Origin: a crenarchaeote SCGC AAA261-N23
GTDB lineage: Archaea > Thermoproteota > Thermoprotei > Gearchaeales > Gearchaeaceae
NCBI GenBank assembly: GCA_000375685.1
Contig: AQVQ01000005.1
Span: 1 to 35,424 of the forward strand
DNA length: 35,424 bases
Direction of reading: 5' to 3'
The notes below the pieces were generated by a model that saw only the letters and a list, made by a program, of their open reading frames with translations, did no database searches and had not been told where the DNA came from. The position numbers and the translations under genes are program-made. The first letter of the stretch is position 1; each line of letters begins with the position of its first letter. Of this stretch, positions 9,662 through 19,185 are shown one piece after another.

Positions 9662-10045
9662 TTAACCTTTTTTCCTAATATAGTTCATGAAATCATTGAA
9701 ATCCTTTATTTCTCTATCGAAATCAGATTCATAAGCCCATTTTACCAGTGTTAAAAACTTCAATATATTTTCCTTCAGCTTTTCAGGTTCTTTAAAATAT
9801 TTGTTATAAATTTCGCCTAATCTTTCAATAAGCATATTTCCATCAAATCTATCAATCTCTCTTCTTCCTGCTTGTCTTTTTATGTACATCATCGTTAGTA
9901 ATGCAGCTTCCTTAGGATCTGCAACCGATTGAAATTGTTCTAAAATATTTGCGATTGTTGATTTATCCGTTCTATGAATTTTTAGCCTGCTTCCAGAATT
10001 AACAGCCCAGTCGTAAATTGGCACATCTTTATCAGAAACACTCAT
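9662..10045 (-). CDS. Small subunit of type III effector (Csm2/Cas11-like)
   Basis: 127 aa, predicted mostly helical, first gene of the minus-strand RAMP operon. Position and size fit Cas11; the sequence alone is weak. Confidence 0.6.
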   Translation of the reverse strand: MSVSDKDVPIYDWAVNSGSRLKIHRTDKSTIANILEQFQSVADPKEAALLTMMYIKRQAGRREIDRFDGNMLIERLGEIYNKYFKEPEKLKENILKFLTLVKWAYESDFDREIKDFNDFMNYIRKKG

Positions 10046-10060
10046 AAGATCATAACAGTT

Positions 10061-10077
10061 GATAAATATAAAAATTT
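10061..10077 (-). promoter_or_regulatory. Putative TATA box of the minus-strand cas11-csm3-RAMP operon
   Basis: Minus strand reads AAAAATTTTTATATTTATC about 16-32 nt upstream of the 10045 start, as expected for short-leader archaeal transcripts. Confidence 0.4.
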
Positions 10078-10483
10078 TTTTAAGTTAAAACTAAAATTAG
10101 AATTATTCTTTATAAATCAATCTGTAACTTTTTCAAATAATTGAAATATGGCTTCCTTCGTTCTTTAGCTTCTCTATTTCAAGAAGTTGATTCTTTTCAT
10201 TTATTTGAAAAAATAAAAACAGAAATATTAACAATATTATGTTGTTTAAATATGATTTGATACTTCCTTAAGCCCAATCAAAATAAATTTTCTAAAGAAT
10301 GTGCATTGAGTAGTTAATTTTGTAGAAGTTAAAATCCGTAACTTTTATGATGATTTCAAAAGACAGCTTTAATTCATTCTCAAAAACTTCCCCTCGATAT
10401 TAAATCTATAATGATGAGGTTAATTCTAATTCTATTAGCGGTATAAGTGAAAATAGCTGGTTTTTAACTCCTCCACCATGAGT

Positions 10484-10821
10484 TTTTCAATCCTCTTCTG
10501 AGTTTAAGCAACTTATCAAGGTGTTCAGGTTTGTAGTAATGTGCCACTCTTTCAATCCTCTTCTGAGTTTAAGTGATGTAGATGTAAAACAGTTATTATC
10601 TCAAGTAAACTTTCAATCCTCTTCTGAGTTTAAGAATTGCTTCAACAACGCTACCGTCCGGAAGAATAACTTTCAATCCTCTTCTGAGTTTAAGAGTAAT
10701 AAAAGCAATATCTGAATAATCTCGATTTATTTTCTTTCAATCCTCTTCTGAGTTTAAGCATAACACTGCGTCCCCAAGCCAAACAAAATAATTAACCTTT
10801 CAATCCTCTTCTGAGTTTAAG
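10484..10821 (-). CRISPR. CRISPR array, 6 repeats / 5 spacers
   Basis: 25-nt repeat CTTTCAATCCTCTTCTGAGTTTAAG at 10484 (first base T), 10549, 10610, 10670, 10734 and 10797. Spacers 40, 36, 35, 39, 38 nt. The reverse complement ends ATTGAAAG (typical crRNA 5' handle), so the transcribed strand is inferred to be minus. Confidence 0.97.
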
Positions 10822-10849
10822 CTTCGCTTACAGAATATTCATCGCCTAC

Positions 10850-11494
10850 TTAAACAACACTAAGCATTATGGGCAGAGTAGGAGCTGTCATTGGCTTTTC
10901 AAAAGCTTCGTGCTGATAATATACAATAGGTCTTTTCCTGAGAGTAAGCATCGAAGCAAGGACTAGAAAAGAAGTTTCAAGTTTGTATCCTGCAGTTGCA
11001 TTTATATAAACCCTATAACCTTGCTCTGACTTGCTTTTTATTATCCTTATAATCCTTTCCATCAAATTAACGAGCCCAGCTTCGAAATCTCTTCCGAAAT
11101 CCTTAACTACTACAACTTCATAGGCAGCTCTAAAATTTTGAGAAATCAAATACTCGTATGTTATCTGCGCGCATAATCTATTATTGTTTGTATCGGTTGA
11201 ATATAATAAGAATTCCACATCTTCTTTTCTATGACCGTAAGTTTCAATAAATGTAAGAAAAGAATTCAATTCTGCTGAGGCCTTCCTAGGATTTTCGTTA
11301 ACATATTTTAATAAGGCCTCGTGAACTTCGTTTCCTTTAGCTATGCAAGGCTCGATATATTTTTGTTGCTCAGAAAAAGGTTTTAATTTATACCAGTCTT
11401 CCATTCTATACTTTTTTGCAAATTCTGTGTTATTTCTTACGAAGTTCTGAAGAATCGAAGTTCCTGTAGAAATTGCATGAAAGTATTTCGCCAT
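10850..11494 (-). CDS. CARF-domain protein, APE2256/Crn1-like, lacking the C-terminal extension of its paralogue
   Basis: FHAISTGTSILQNF and YINATAGYKLETSFLVLASML CARF signatures. Paralogous to the ORF at 13243-14100 but ends right after the CARF domain. Confidence 0.85.
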   Translation of the reverse strand: MAKYFHAISTGTSILQNFVRNNTEFAKKYRMEDWYKLKPFSEQQKYIEPCIAKGNEVHEALLKYVNENPRKASAELNSFLTFIETYGHRKEDVEFLLYSTDTNNNRLCAQITYEYLISQNFRAAYEVVVVKDFGRDFEAGLVNLMERIIRIIKSKSEQGYRVYINATAGYKLETSFLVLASMLTLRKRPIVYYQHEAFEKPMTAPTLPIMLSVV

Positions 11495-11704
11495 ATATAT
11501 ATATAAAAAATAGCAGATGATTATAAATTCATAAAATTAAACTAAAGTAAAGTTAAACTACGTCAGGTAAAACAATACAAATTTATTCTACATTTTACCC
11601 TTATATACGTTAAGATATCTAAATGGAATATAACATCCCTTAGCGTACCCTTATTAGGCAGAACTAGAATTAAGTAATTAATTCATTAAAAGCGTTAATA
11701 TTTT

Positions 11705-13150
11705 TTGTTTTATGTAATAGTTATGGTTAATCTAATTTTTCAAGTCATAGGCAGTTTTAATTATTATACCGCTAACTTTACAATAAATTCGAAGATTTAT
11801 AATAAGAAGCCTTTATCCTCATTAGCGTTGTATGAAGATATAAAAGATTCGAAGATCATTTATCTTACTCCTGAGAGTCTAGTAACCTTTTTGACAAAGA
11901 ATGCAATAGAAGCCAAAGATTTGTTACACAATGAAACAAAACTAAAAGGATGTTTTAACAGTGAGTTAAGAAGCTTTTTTGAGAAGAATGTTAGCGGGAA
12001 TATAGATTTTGAAGTAGAGATAATTCCATCTATAGGTATTTATTTTCCAGCTGACAAAAATTATTCACTTATATGTGAAGGAGGAATAGACAACATAATC
12101 GCTTCTATAATACTAAATAATCTGGAAAGAATTGTAGAGTGCGAGGAAGTTATAGTCGACGTCTCGGCTGGACAAAATGTATACAATGTAGCTACGTTGG
12201 AAGCAATGCGAACACTTCAAGTTTATTGCAATCTAAAGGAAATAACAAAGGATGAAAGTAAAGCACCTTACTTCAAGATAGCTACCTGCCCTCCTATCTC
12301 CACAAGAGAAGCATCTCAATATGAATATCCAATTCAAATATTTCCTTATAATGTGAAAACATTTTTCGATTTGCCTTATAAGAAAGATGATTTTAAGCCC
12401 TCAAACTTATTAGAAAAGGACATCAATATGAAAGAGGAATTAGGTAAAAAATATGAATCTTATTATGGACAATATAAAGATATACTAGCTACAACAAAGC
12501 TCGCTTTCAATGCAATAAAATATAATGCACCTTTAGCCTTTTTACAGTTAACAGAATTTGTTGCAAATGAAAATGACTTACTAAAAAATTTAATGGAGAT
12601 ATATAACTATGTAGAAAATAAAAAAATCATAAATTTGAATAATAATAAAATTTACGTTAAAAGATTGGGAATAAATAGATTAGAGTTGGTCAACTATCTT
12701 TTGACTATAGCGTTATATTCTTCCTTAAAACAATTCAAGGAGGATATTGTTAAAGATAAACAAACAAATTTTGAAATAATTTCTGAACATTTCCCCAAGC
12801 TTTACAAAAGTAAGAAAATAGGTCTTGGCCTTAATGCAAGAATGTTGGAGCGAGATTTAGAAGAAATGAATGACTTGGTTGAATGCGCAAAGAAAAAAGG
12901 AATTCCTTTAAAAGAATATGTTTTACTTAAAGATCTTTTCCAAAAAGTTTATTCATATAAAAGTGAAGAAGCTGAAGGAGAATGCAAAGATAAAAAGAAA
13001 TCAAATATAAAAAGGAACTTCTTTGCACATAGTGGCCTAGAAAACACTGTAACCTACATAAAAATTAACGAAGAAGGAAAAATTGAGTTAAGCTATGTGC
13101 CATCTCACAAATGTGAAATTCTAAATTGGATAAGAAACCCTGAAAGCTAA
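11705..13150 (+). CDS. csx1: Csx1-family CARF-HEPN ribonuclease
   Basis: CARF motif VIVDVSAGQNVYNVATLEAMR; C-terminal HEPN R-x4-H motif KRNFFAHSGLE. The start could be the internal ATG at 11723. Confidence 0.88.
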   Translation: MFYVIVMVNLIFQVIGSFNYYTANFTINSKIYNKKPLSSLALYEDIKDSKIIYLTPESLVTFLTKNAIEAKDLLHNETKLKGCFNSELRSFFEKNVSGNIDFEVEIIPSIGIYFPADKNYSLICEGGIDNIIASIILNNLERIVECEEVIVDVSAGQNVYNVATLEAMRTLQVYCNLKEITKDESKAPYFKIATCPPISTREASQYEYPIQIFPYNVKTFFDLPYKKDDFKPSNLLEKDINMKEELGKKYESYYGQYKDILATTKLAFNAIKYNAPLAFLQLTEFVANENDLLKNLMEIYNYVENKKIINLNNNKIYVKRLGINRLELVNYLLTIALYSSLKQFKEDIVKDKQTNFEIISEHFPKLYKSKKIGLGLNARMLERDLEEMNDLVECAKKKGIPLKEYVLLKDLFQKVYSYKSEEAEGECKDKKKSNIKRNFFAHSGLENTVTYIKINEEGKIELSYVPSHKCEILNWIRNPES

Positions 13151-13242
13151 TGATATTTAATTCATTTTATATTTTTGGTTGAAAAAAGTATAACAGAGTC
13201 TAGCGATTTAATGAATTTAAGTATTGAATAAATTACTTTAAT

Positions 13243-14100
13243 ATGAAGAACTTTCATGTAATCTCTACAGGTACTTCTATATTGGCTAACTTTTCAAGGA
13301 AAGCAAGTGAAGAAAGAAAATATAAAGATATTTATGATAAATATGAAATGAAAGATTGGGCTTCATTAAGTCCTAATGATGCAAAACAAGTTAGGATTGA
13401 GGCTTTCATTCCTCGAGGAAATGAAGTCCATGAAGCTATTTATGAATTTATTAAAAAAGATCCAAAAGCAGCTTCAGCTGAACTAAATTCATTTTTAAAC
13501 TTTATAGAAAGTAATGGACAAAGGAAAGATTCGATAGAAATAGCGCTCTATTGCACAGATACAGCAAACAATAGGCTATGTGCCCAGCTTGTTTATGAAT
13601 ACTTACAAGAAGAAGACTTTAGAATAGTTAGCGAACCAATTGTAATAAAGGGAATAAGTGCATTGAAGGATTTTGAAACTGGATTATTGGAAATATTGGA
13701 CAAAGTAGTTAGAATAATTGTTAATAAGTCAAAGCAAGGTTACGATATTTTTATCTCAGCTACAGCTGGATTCAAGCCTGAAACCACTTTCTTTGTTATT
13801 GCAGCTTCCTTATGTTCTTTTAAATCTCCCATCGTTTACTACATACATGAAAGCTTTAGAAATATAGTAACTTTGCCTTTACTTCCTTTGCAAGTTCCTG
13901 ATGAATATTTAAAAATAGCTGAGGAATTCAAGGAGCCAAAGCATCAAAATGAAGTTTTAGATATTCTAAAGAAGAAATTCAATAAAGAGTATGATTGCTT
14001 CAATTATTTATTGAATAATAAAATACTAGAAAGAACCTCTGATTTCATGATTAGAACAAGTACATGGTTAAGGAAGATACTCGAAATTAAAAACTCTTAA
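13243..14100 (+). CDS. CARF-domain protein, APE2256/Crn1-like candidate ring nuclease with C-terminal winged-helix-like region
   Basis: FHVISTGTSILANF, IFISATAGFKPETTFFVIAAS. C-terminal ~75 aa (NEVLDILKKKF...YLLNNKILER) resembles a wHTH. Confidence 0.8.
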   Translation: MKNFHVISTGTSILANFSRKASEERKYKDIYDKYEMKDWASLSPNDAKQVRIEAFIPRGNEVHEAIYEFIKKDPKAASAELNSFLNFIESNGQRKDSIEIALYCTDTANNRLCAQLVYEYLQEEDFRIVSEPIVIKGISALKDFETGLLEILDKVVRIIVNKSKQGYDIFISATAGFKPETTFFVIAASLCSFKSPIVYYIHESFRNIVTLPLLPLQVPDEYLKIAEEFKEPKHQNEVLDILKKKFNKEYDCFNYLLNNKILERTSDFMIRTSTWLRKILEIKNS

Positions 14101-14186
14101 ACTGAGAATAGGATTGAAAGAAGAATTCATCAAGTCTATTTGTGTTTTTTTACTAGTAATACTTAAACTAAAAAAGGGATTGAAAG
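14096..14186 (+). CRISPR. Degenerate 2-repeat CRISPR remnant
   Basis: CTTAAACTGAGAATAGGATTGAAAG (14096-14120, 23/25 to the reverse complement of the main repeat) and CTTAAACTAAAAAAGGGATTGAAAG (14162-14186, 21/25), separated by a 41-nt spacer-sized segment. Confidence 0.8.
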
Positions 14187-14329
14187 GAGCTTGCCACTTA
14201 TCCTTGGCTGTCTGGGAAGCCTTAGCCTGTTTGTAGAATACCTATAAGGATTTGAAACATGCCATGATTAAAGAAACAAATATGCTTAAGCTTTTCAAAA
14301 AACTTAGGGTAAGAATGGTGCAGTAACTA

Positions 14330-14725
14330 TTAGGGTTTCTTGTACTGATTTAGAGTTCTTGTTATGAGCTCTGATAATATTGTTATGAGATTTTCTATTT
14401 TAATTACAGCATCTTTAAAGCTTTCTTCAGTTAGAAAGTTGTGATAAAAATTAGCATGTAACCTTTCGGCTTCCTTATATAGTTCTACTATTTCTGGATT
14501 TTCTATTGCAATATCATTCATGAGTTCTCTTAGATTGCTGTGGTCTTTTATGGGTTTCCCAGATAATAATATACTGAGTACTGATGCTGAAGTATTTATT
14601 ACTCCCCATAAATCTTCTGAGGCTTTATCAAATTCTTTTAGATCTCTATGTGCTAAATAATTATTGTAATACCTTTGTGCAATAGATATGTATTTTTCGA
14701 TAACACTCTCCAGTTCGATTGACAT
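14330..14725 (-). CDS. PaREP1/HEPN-like helical protein
   Basis: YNNYLAHRDLKEFDKASEDLWGVINTSASVLSILLSGKPIKDHSNLRELM resembles the PaREP1-type pattern (AsEklWgA...sH..L). Confidence 0.5.
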   Translation of the reverse strand: MSIELESVIEKYISIAQRYYNNYLAHRDLKEFDKASEDLWGVINTSASVLSILLSGKPIKDHSNLRELMNDIAIENPEIVELYKEAERLHANFYHNFLTEESFKDAVIKIENLITILSELITRTLNQYKKP

Positions 14726-14728
14726 GCT

Positions 14729-15178
14729 TTAGGCCTCCTTTGTTATGATATCTCTGTGAGGATATAATTCTGTTTCCTGAGTTTTCTGTGTTAAAGCTTC
14801 TATAGCGATCATTTTTTCCAGTCGTACTTTTATTTGATATTCTTCGGGAAAAATTCCACAGTCATGAAGTGATGTCCATGATGCTTTGTCAAGATAAAGT
14901 CTATCATATGTTACCAGGAAACCAGGAACTAAGTAGAATTTAGCAGGTTTCCCAATTATATATTTTTGAAAAACATCCGTTTCTTCCTTACTTAGCACGC
15001 CATAGATTTTTGAAACTTCTAAGAACGTTCCTGCGATCCATATTTTTTGTGCAATTAGTAAAGAGGGGATGGAATATTGTTCACTTAAGTACTTCCTATC
15101 AACCTCTAGATACACATTACTAATATCACTACTTAAAGAAAATCCCTTCTTAAGTATAGATTTTATTATTAGTGCCAT
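14729..15178 (-). CDS. Hypothetical protein, apparent operon partner of the PaREP1/HEPN-like gene
   Basis: 149 aa ORF ending 3 bp upstream of the next ORF on the same strand; family not recognised. Confidence 0.55.
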   Translation of the reverse strand: MALIIKSILKKGFSLSSDISNVYLEVDRKYLSEQYSIPSLLIAQKIWIAGTFLEVSKIYGVLSKEETDVFQKYIIGKPAKFYLVPGFLVTYDRLYLDKASWTSLHDCGIFPEEYQIKVRLEKMIAIEALTQKTQETELYPHRDIITKEA

Positions 15179-15384
15179 TCTTGAATGATTTTATATTAGT
15201 ATAAAGTTAATATTATATTTAGTGCATCTTTATAAGAATACGAATTAAAACTGTCCACGCTTGAATGGTGTAATGTATGAAAGGCAAAAAACAGGATGAT
15301 TTTTTATTCTTAATGTCTTAGCATATAGTTGGATTTGCTTAGACGTTATAAAGATCAAATATACTTCAAGTTTCCATAGCTACT

Positions 15385-15570
15385 ATGAATGAGGAATTTA
15401 AAATGAAAATTGAACCTAGAGCTCCACCAGTAAAGAGAAGACTTGAAATTTTAAAGAAAGCAAAGGAAATTGGATTGAAGACAGGGGTTATTAAGGAGCA
15501 TCTTCGTAAGGTGATGGATTGTAACGCTTCTCAGCTACCAGTTTTAAATCTAAAGTTAGCTTTAGAATAA
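15385..15570 (+). pseudogene. Fragment resembling a radical SAM (spore-photoproduct-lyase-like) protein
   Basis: KIEPRAPPVKRRLEILKKAKEIGLKTGVI matches the conserved E-x-R-A-P-P-x-x-R-R-L segment; only ~61 aa remain. Confidence 0.4.
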
Positions 15571-15574
15571 GCCA

Positions 15575-15860
15575 CTCCCAGCTGCCTGGATAGTGATCAA
15601 TTCCTATAACATACAAGTAATCGTTCAATATAAGGCAATCATATAAAATTGTAAAACTTCCGTAAGGCTTTGCCCAAAAGTCTAATAGCTTTCCTGTATT
15701 TGCGTCTCTAGCTTCAATAACTCCTACAGTAAATATGAATCGCCTATCACATAAACAGTAGTGCCTCTAACACATGTTACATGAACAGTTACTGCTGGCC
15801 ACCATTCGGGTCCATATTTTACCCACAAAAGTTCAAGTCCTTTTTGAGATACTTCCTGTG
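15575..15860 (-). pseudogene. Remnant of an unidentified protein, possibly beta-propeller-like
   Basis: Minus-strand translation in broken frames: GLELLWVKYGPEWWPAVTVHVTCVRGTTVYVIGD ... VIEARDANTGKLLDFWAKPYGSFTILYDCLILNDYLYVIGIDHYPGSWEWL. Confidence 0.35.
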
Positions 15861-16222
15861 AACTTACTTTATTGACAACTGGTTTAATAATAACACATAA
15901 ACTAACATAACAATCAGTAATGAAATTGTGATCGTCTTATTTATTTTAGTATAAGTGTATCTCATATCTCATGAAATCATTTTTGTTTTTAACTTAAATT
16001 TTTTATTTGAAAATAAAAGGAATAATCACATTTAAAAAATAGAAAAATTTATAAATTAAAATCAAATTAAGGAAATATTTTTTCATTATTAATGATATTA
16101 AAAGATGCGATAATATTATTCCAAAAATTACTTAAGACTTTAGATAAACTTGAATCAGACGAAAGAATTGAAGATAAATTTTAATATCAGGGGGTGTAAG
16201 TAAATAGCAGAGGGTGTAAGTT

Positions 16223-17293
16223 GTGTATTTTTCGCTTGAAGTTAAAAAAAGAAAAGAAGAATTCTTTAATATGGAAAGTGAGCTTGAAATATTAAAGAAA
16301 GAACTATTGGATCAAAATACAAGGATGATCGTGGTTAAGGGATTGAGAAGAACAGGGAAGTCTTCATTGATGAGAGTAGCGTTAAATGAAACAAAAATTC
16401 CGCATATTTTTATAGATCTAAGACTTAGCACACCATTTACACCGGAGAATTTTTATCAATATTTTTCAAAGGAACTAGAAAAATTTCTTAAAGAAAAAAC
16501 ATTGAAGAAAATATTATCAAAGATAAAAGGCATAGAAATTTCAGGTTTAAAATTGGAGTTTAAGGAAAGGAAGATTAATATTATTGCTGAAATTCTTGAA
16601 GAAATTGGTAAATGGGCAGAGAATAAGCAAGTGGTTTTAGCTATAGATGAAGCACAAGATTTAAGGTATATGAAAGGTTTCGATAAAATTTTAGCACATA
16701 TATATGATTATGTTAAGGGAATAAAGATTCTCATCGCAGGTTCAGAAGTTGGATTATTAGATAAGGTTTTAGGTATTGGAAACCCAAAAGCTCCACTTTT
16801 TGGAAGAGCCTTTGTAGAAATAAATTTGAAAAAGCTTTCAAAAGAAAAATCAATCGAATTTCTTAAAATAGGATTTGAACAAGCTGGAATAAAAGTTGAT
16901 GAAGAAGAAATAAACAAAGCTGTTTCTATTCTAGATGGAATCATAGGATGGCTTACTTTTTATGGTTATTTGAGAACTAGGGGTTATGGTGATGCTTTGG
17001 AAAGAGCAATTGATGAAGGTGCTAAATTAATAGCGAATGAGTTCAAGCAATTTTTAGACATTAGACAAATAGCAAGAAGAAGATATATAGAAATTATGAA
17101 AACATTAATAAGACCTTCAAGATGGAGCGAAGTAAAGAGAAGTCTTAGAATTATAAGCAATGCAAGTGATAAGCAAATATCAAATTATCTGAAAGAACTC
17201 ATGTATTATGGATTCATAGAAAAAGGGGATGACTTATACTTTATATCAGATTCTTTACTTATTGAAGCAATTCGAAAAGGTTATATTCAATAA
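16223..17293 (+). CDS. Archaeal AAA ATPase (Arch_ATPase/COG1672-like)
   Basis: Walker A VKGLRRTGKSSLMRVAL, Walker B VVLAIDEAQDLR, C-terminal wHTH-like region. Confidence 0.88.
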   Translation: MYFSLEVKKRKEEFFNMESELEILKKELLDQNTRMIVVKGLRRTGKSSLMRVALNETKIPHIFIDLRLSTPFTPENFYQYFSKELEKFLKEKTLKKILSKIKGIEISGLKLEFKERKINIIAEILEEIGKWAENKQVVLAIDEAQDLRYMKGFDKILAHIYDYVKGIKILIAGSEVGLLDKVLGIGNPKAPLFGRAFVEINLKKLSKEKSIEFLKIGFEQAGIKVDEEEINKAVSILDGIIGWLTFYGYLRTRGYGDALERAIDEGAKLIANEFKQFLDIRQIARRRYIEIMKTLIRPSRWSEVKRSLRIISNASDKQISNYLKELMYYGFIEKGDDLYFISDSLLIEAIRKGYIQ

Positions 17294-17374
17294 TTATCTT
17301 CTAGCGATTTAATTCTAAAAATTGTTTTATATGAAAGAAGAAAGTTTAAAAATTTCTTCCCTTATGATAAAATT

Positions 17375-18625
17375 ATGGAAGAAAAATTAATTGAAGATTT
17401 CTTTTTGAAATTAAGAAAAGTAGAAGGAATAGAAAGAGAGTTAAAAATGGTGAATATTAAAGATAAGGTTTCTTGTATTGTTGGACCAAGGAAATCAGGA
17501 AAGACTTGGTTCCTGAGGATGAATGCGGGAGACGAATTATATGTTGATTTACAGGATATTGCTTTTAGAGGTATTTCTGGTAAAAATTTTTTTAAAGTTA
17601 TTGAAATATATGCAAGGGTTTTTGGAAGAGAGGTTAAAAAAATATTCATCGATGAAATCCAAGAAATGAAGGATTGGGAATTCCTTGTTCTCTCCCTTAT
17701 GAATAGAAGTTATGATGTAATTTTAAGTGGTTCTTCATCAAAGATTTTAAAAAAGGAATTTTCTTCTTTATTAAAAGGAAAAAATATAACTTATCTTTTA
17801 TTTCCTTTCAGCTTTAGAGAATTTTTGAAAGCTAAAGGTTTTCAAGATGATATAAGGACTTTTGAAGGTAGAGGAAAAATTCAAAAGTTATTAAAAGATT
17901 TTTTAACAATTGGCGGTTATCCAGAAGTTGTGTTAAATGAGGAGAAAAAAGATTTTTTATGGAGAAGTTACTTTGATGAAATCTTTTACAGAGACTTCGT
18001 TGAAAGACATAAAATAAAAAATCTTAGTCTTGGAAGATTTTTATTTGAATTCATTTTTCAAAATTTTTCGAAAGAAATTAGCGTAAATAGCATAAAAAAG
18101 TTTTTTAAAGAAAAAGTTCCGTTTACTGACAGAACTCTTTATGACTATGTTGAAAAGCTAGAAGAAACGCTTAATGTATTTTTTGTTGAAAGGTATTCTA
18201 CAAAAGTTAAGGAAAGGTTAAGTTGGCCAAAGAAGATTTATGTTGCAGATCTAGGAATTACGAATATTTTAGCATTTTCTGAAGATATTGGAAAAAGAAT
18301 GGAGAATGCTATATTTCTTGAATTAATGAGAAAAATTAATTACAATCCTTTGCTTCAAATTTTTTATTTTAAAAATAGAGAATATGAGGTTGATTTTGTT
18401 TTAAAAGATGGTATAAGAATAAAACAGCTAATTCAAGTAACTTATGCTAATAATAAAAATGAAATAGAAAAAAGAGAGTTAAGAGCATTAATTAAGGCTT
18501 ATGAATTGTTTAAAAGTGATAATCCCGAACTTTTAATTATTACGTGGAATTACGAGGATGAAATTAAAGTAAATAATGTTAACATTACATGCATACCGTT
18601 ATGGCAATTTTTATTAAAGACTTAG
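17375..18625 (+). CDS. AAA ATPase with DUF4143-like C-terminus (COG1373-like)
   Basis: Walker A VGPRKSGKTWFLRM, Walker B FIDEIQEMKDWE, LSGSSSKIL, PFSFREFL, C-terminal EVDFVLKDG. Confidence 0.88.
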   Translation: MEEKLIEDFFLKLRKVEGIERELKMVNIKDKVSCIVGPRKSGKTWFLRMNAGDELYVDLQDIAFRGISGKNFFKVIEIYARVFGREVKKIFIDEIQEMKDWEFLVLSLMNRSYDVILSGSSSKILKKEFSSLLKGKNITYLLFPFSFREFLKAKGFQDDIRTFEGRGKIQKLLKDFLTIGGYPEVVLNEEKKDFLWRSYFDEIFYRDFVERHKIKNLSLGRFLFEFIFQNFSKEISVNSIKKFFKEKVPFTDRTLYDYVEKLEETLNVFFVERYSTKVKERLSWPKKIYVADLGITNILAFSEDIGKRMENAIFLELMRKINYNPLLQIFYFKNREYEVDFVLKDGIRIKQLIQVTYANNKNEIEKRELRALIKAYELFKSDNPELLIITWNYEDEIKVNNVNITCIPLWQFLLKT

Positions 18626-18860
18626 CTTGAGTTCTTTTTACGAATAAGAAAATTTTTAGTGAACGTTCAACAAAAATTAATTATTTTAGGATGGTATTTT
18701 AGATTGAAGCTATGAGATTAATAGATTCGTACATATTTTTAAAGAAATTAAGAGATTTGATCTATGAGCTTCTAGAATGTAGAGATCGCATAAAAGAGAG
18801 TGCTTCAGAATCCATGCCTATTAGAACAGGCACCCCGCTAGTTAAATACGGATTATATCG

Positions 18861-19185
18861 ATGTTAAAAGGAGGTGTCATAATGGATGTTACTAACGAGG
18901 CGCAGGTGCAATAACTGAAAATGCAGGTGCTATAGGTGTGATGGTTTTAGATAAGCTTCCATATGATGTAAGAATGGCTTGAGGAGTTACTAGAACAGCA
19001 GATCTGAATATTATTTAAAAAGTTATGAACACGATCACTATTCCAGTCTCAGCCAAATGTAGAATTGGACATATCGAAGAAGCTGTTCTTCTTGAAGAAA
19101 TAGGAGTCGATCTTATAAATGAAAGCGAAGTTCTTACACCAGTAGATGAAAAAGTTCACATGGATCAATGGAAATATAATCTCCA
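18861..19185 (+). pseudogene. pdxS: pdxS (pyridoxal 5'-phosphate synthase subunit) remnant
   Basis: Broken-frame translation: MLKGGVIMDVTNEAQ..., [77 protein letters not shown], with in-frame stops and truncation. Confidence 0.88.

Noticed and set aside
10046-10483. Possible CRISPR leader left of the main array
   Set aside because: Repeat polarity and the degenerate terminal repeat place the distal end here; the region is AT-rich but more likely trailer plus promoter of the minus-strand operon.
10521-10715. 64-aa ORF across the CRISPR array
   Set aside because: It translates repeats (FQSSSEFK periodicity) and is not a gene.
13199-17315. 14-nt repeat TCTAGCGATTTAAT at ~13199 and ~17300
   Set aside because: Short, AT-rich, no associated structure; likely chance.
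18718-18867. Open fragment ...ESMPIRTGTPLVKYGLYRC* just upstream of the pdxS remnant
   Set aside because: Looks protein-like, but I could not assign a family or a start.
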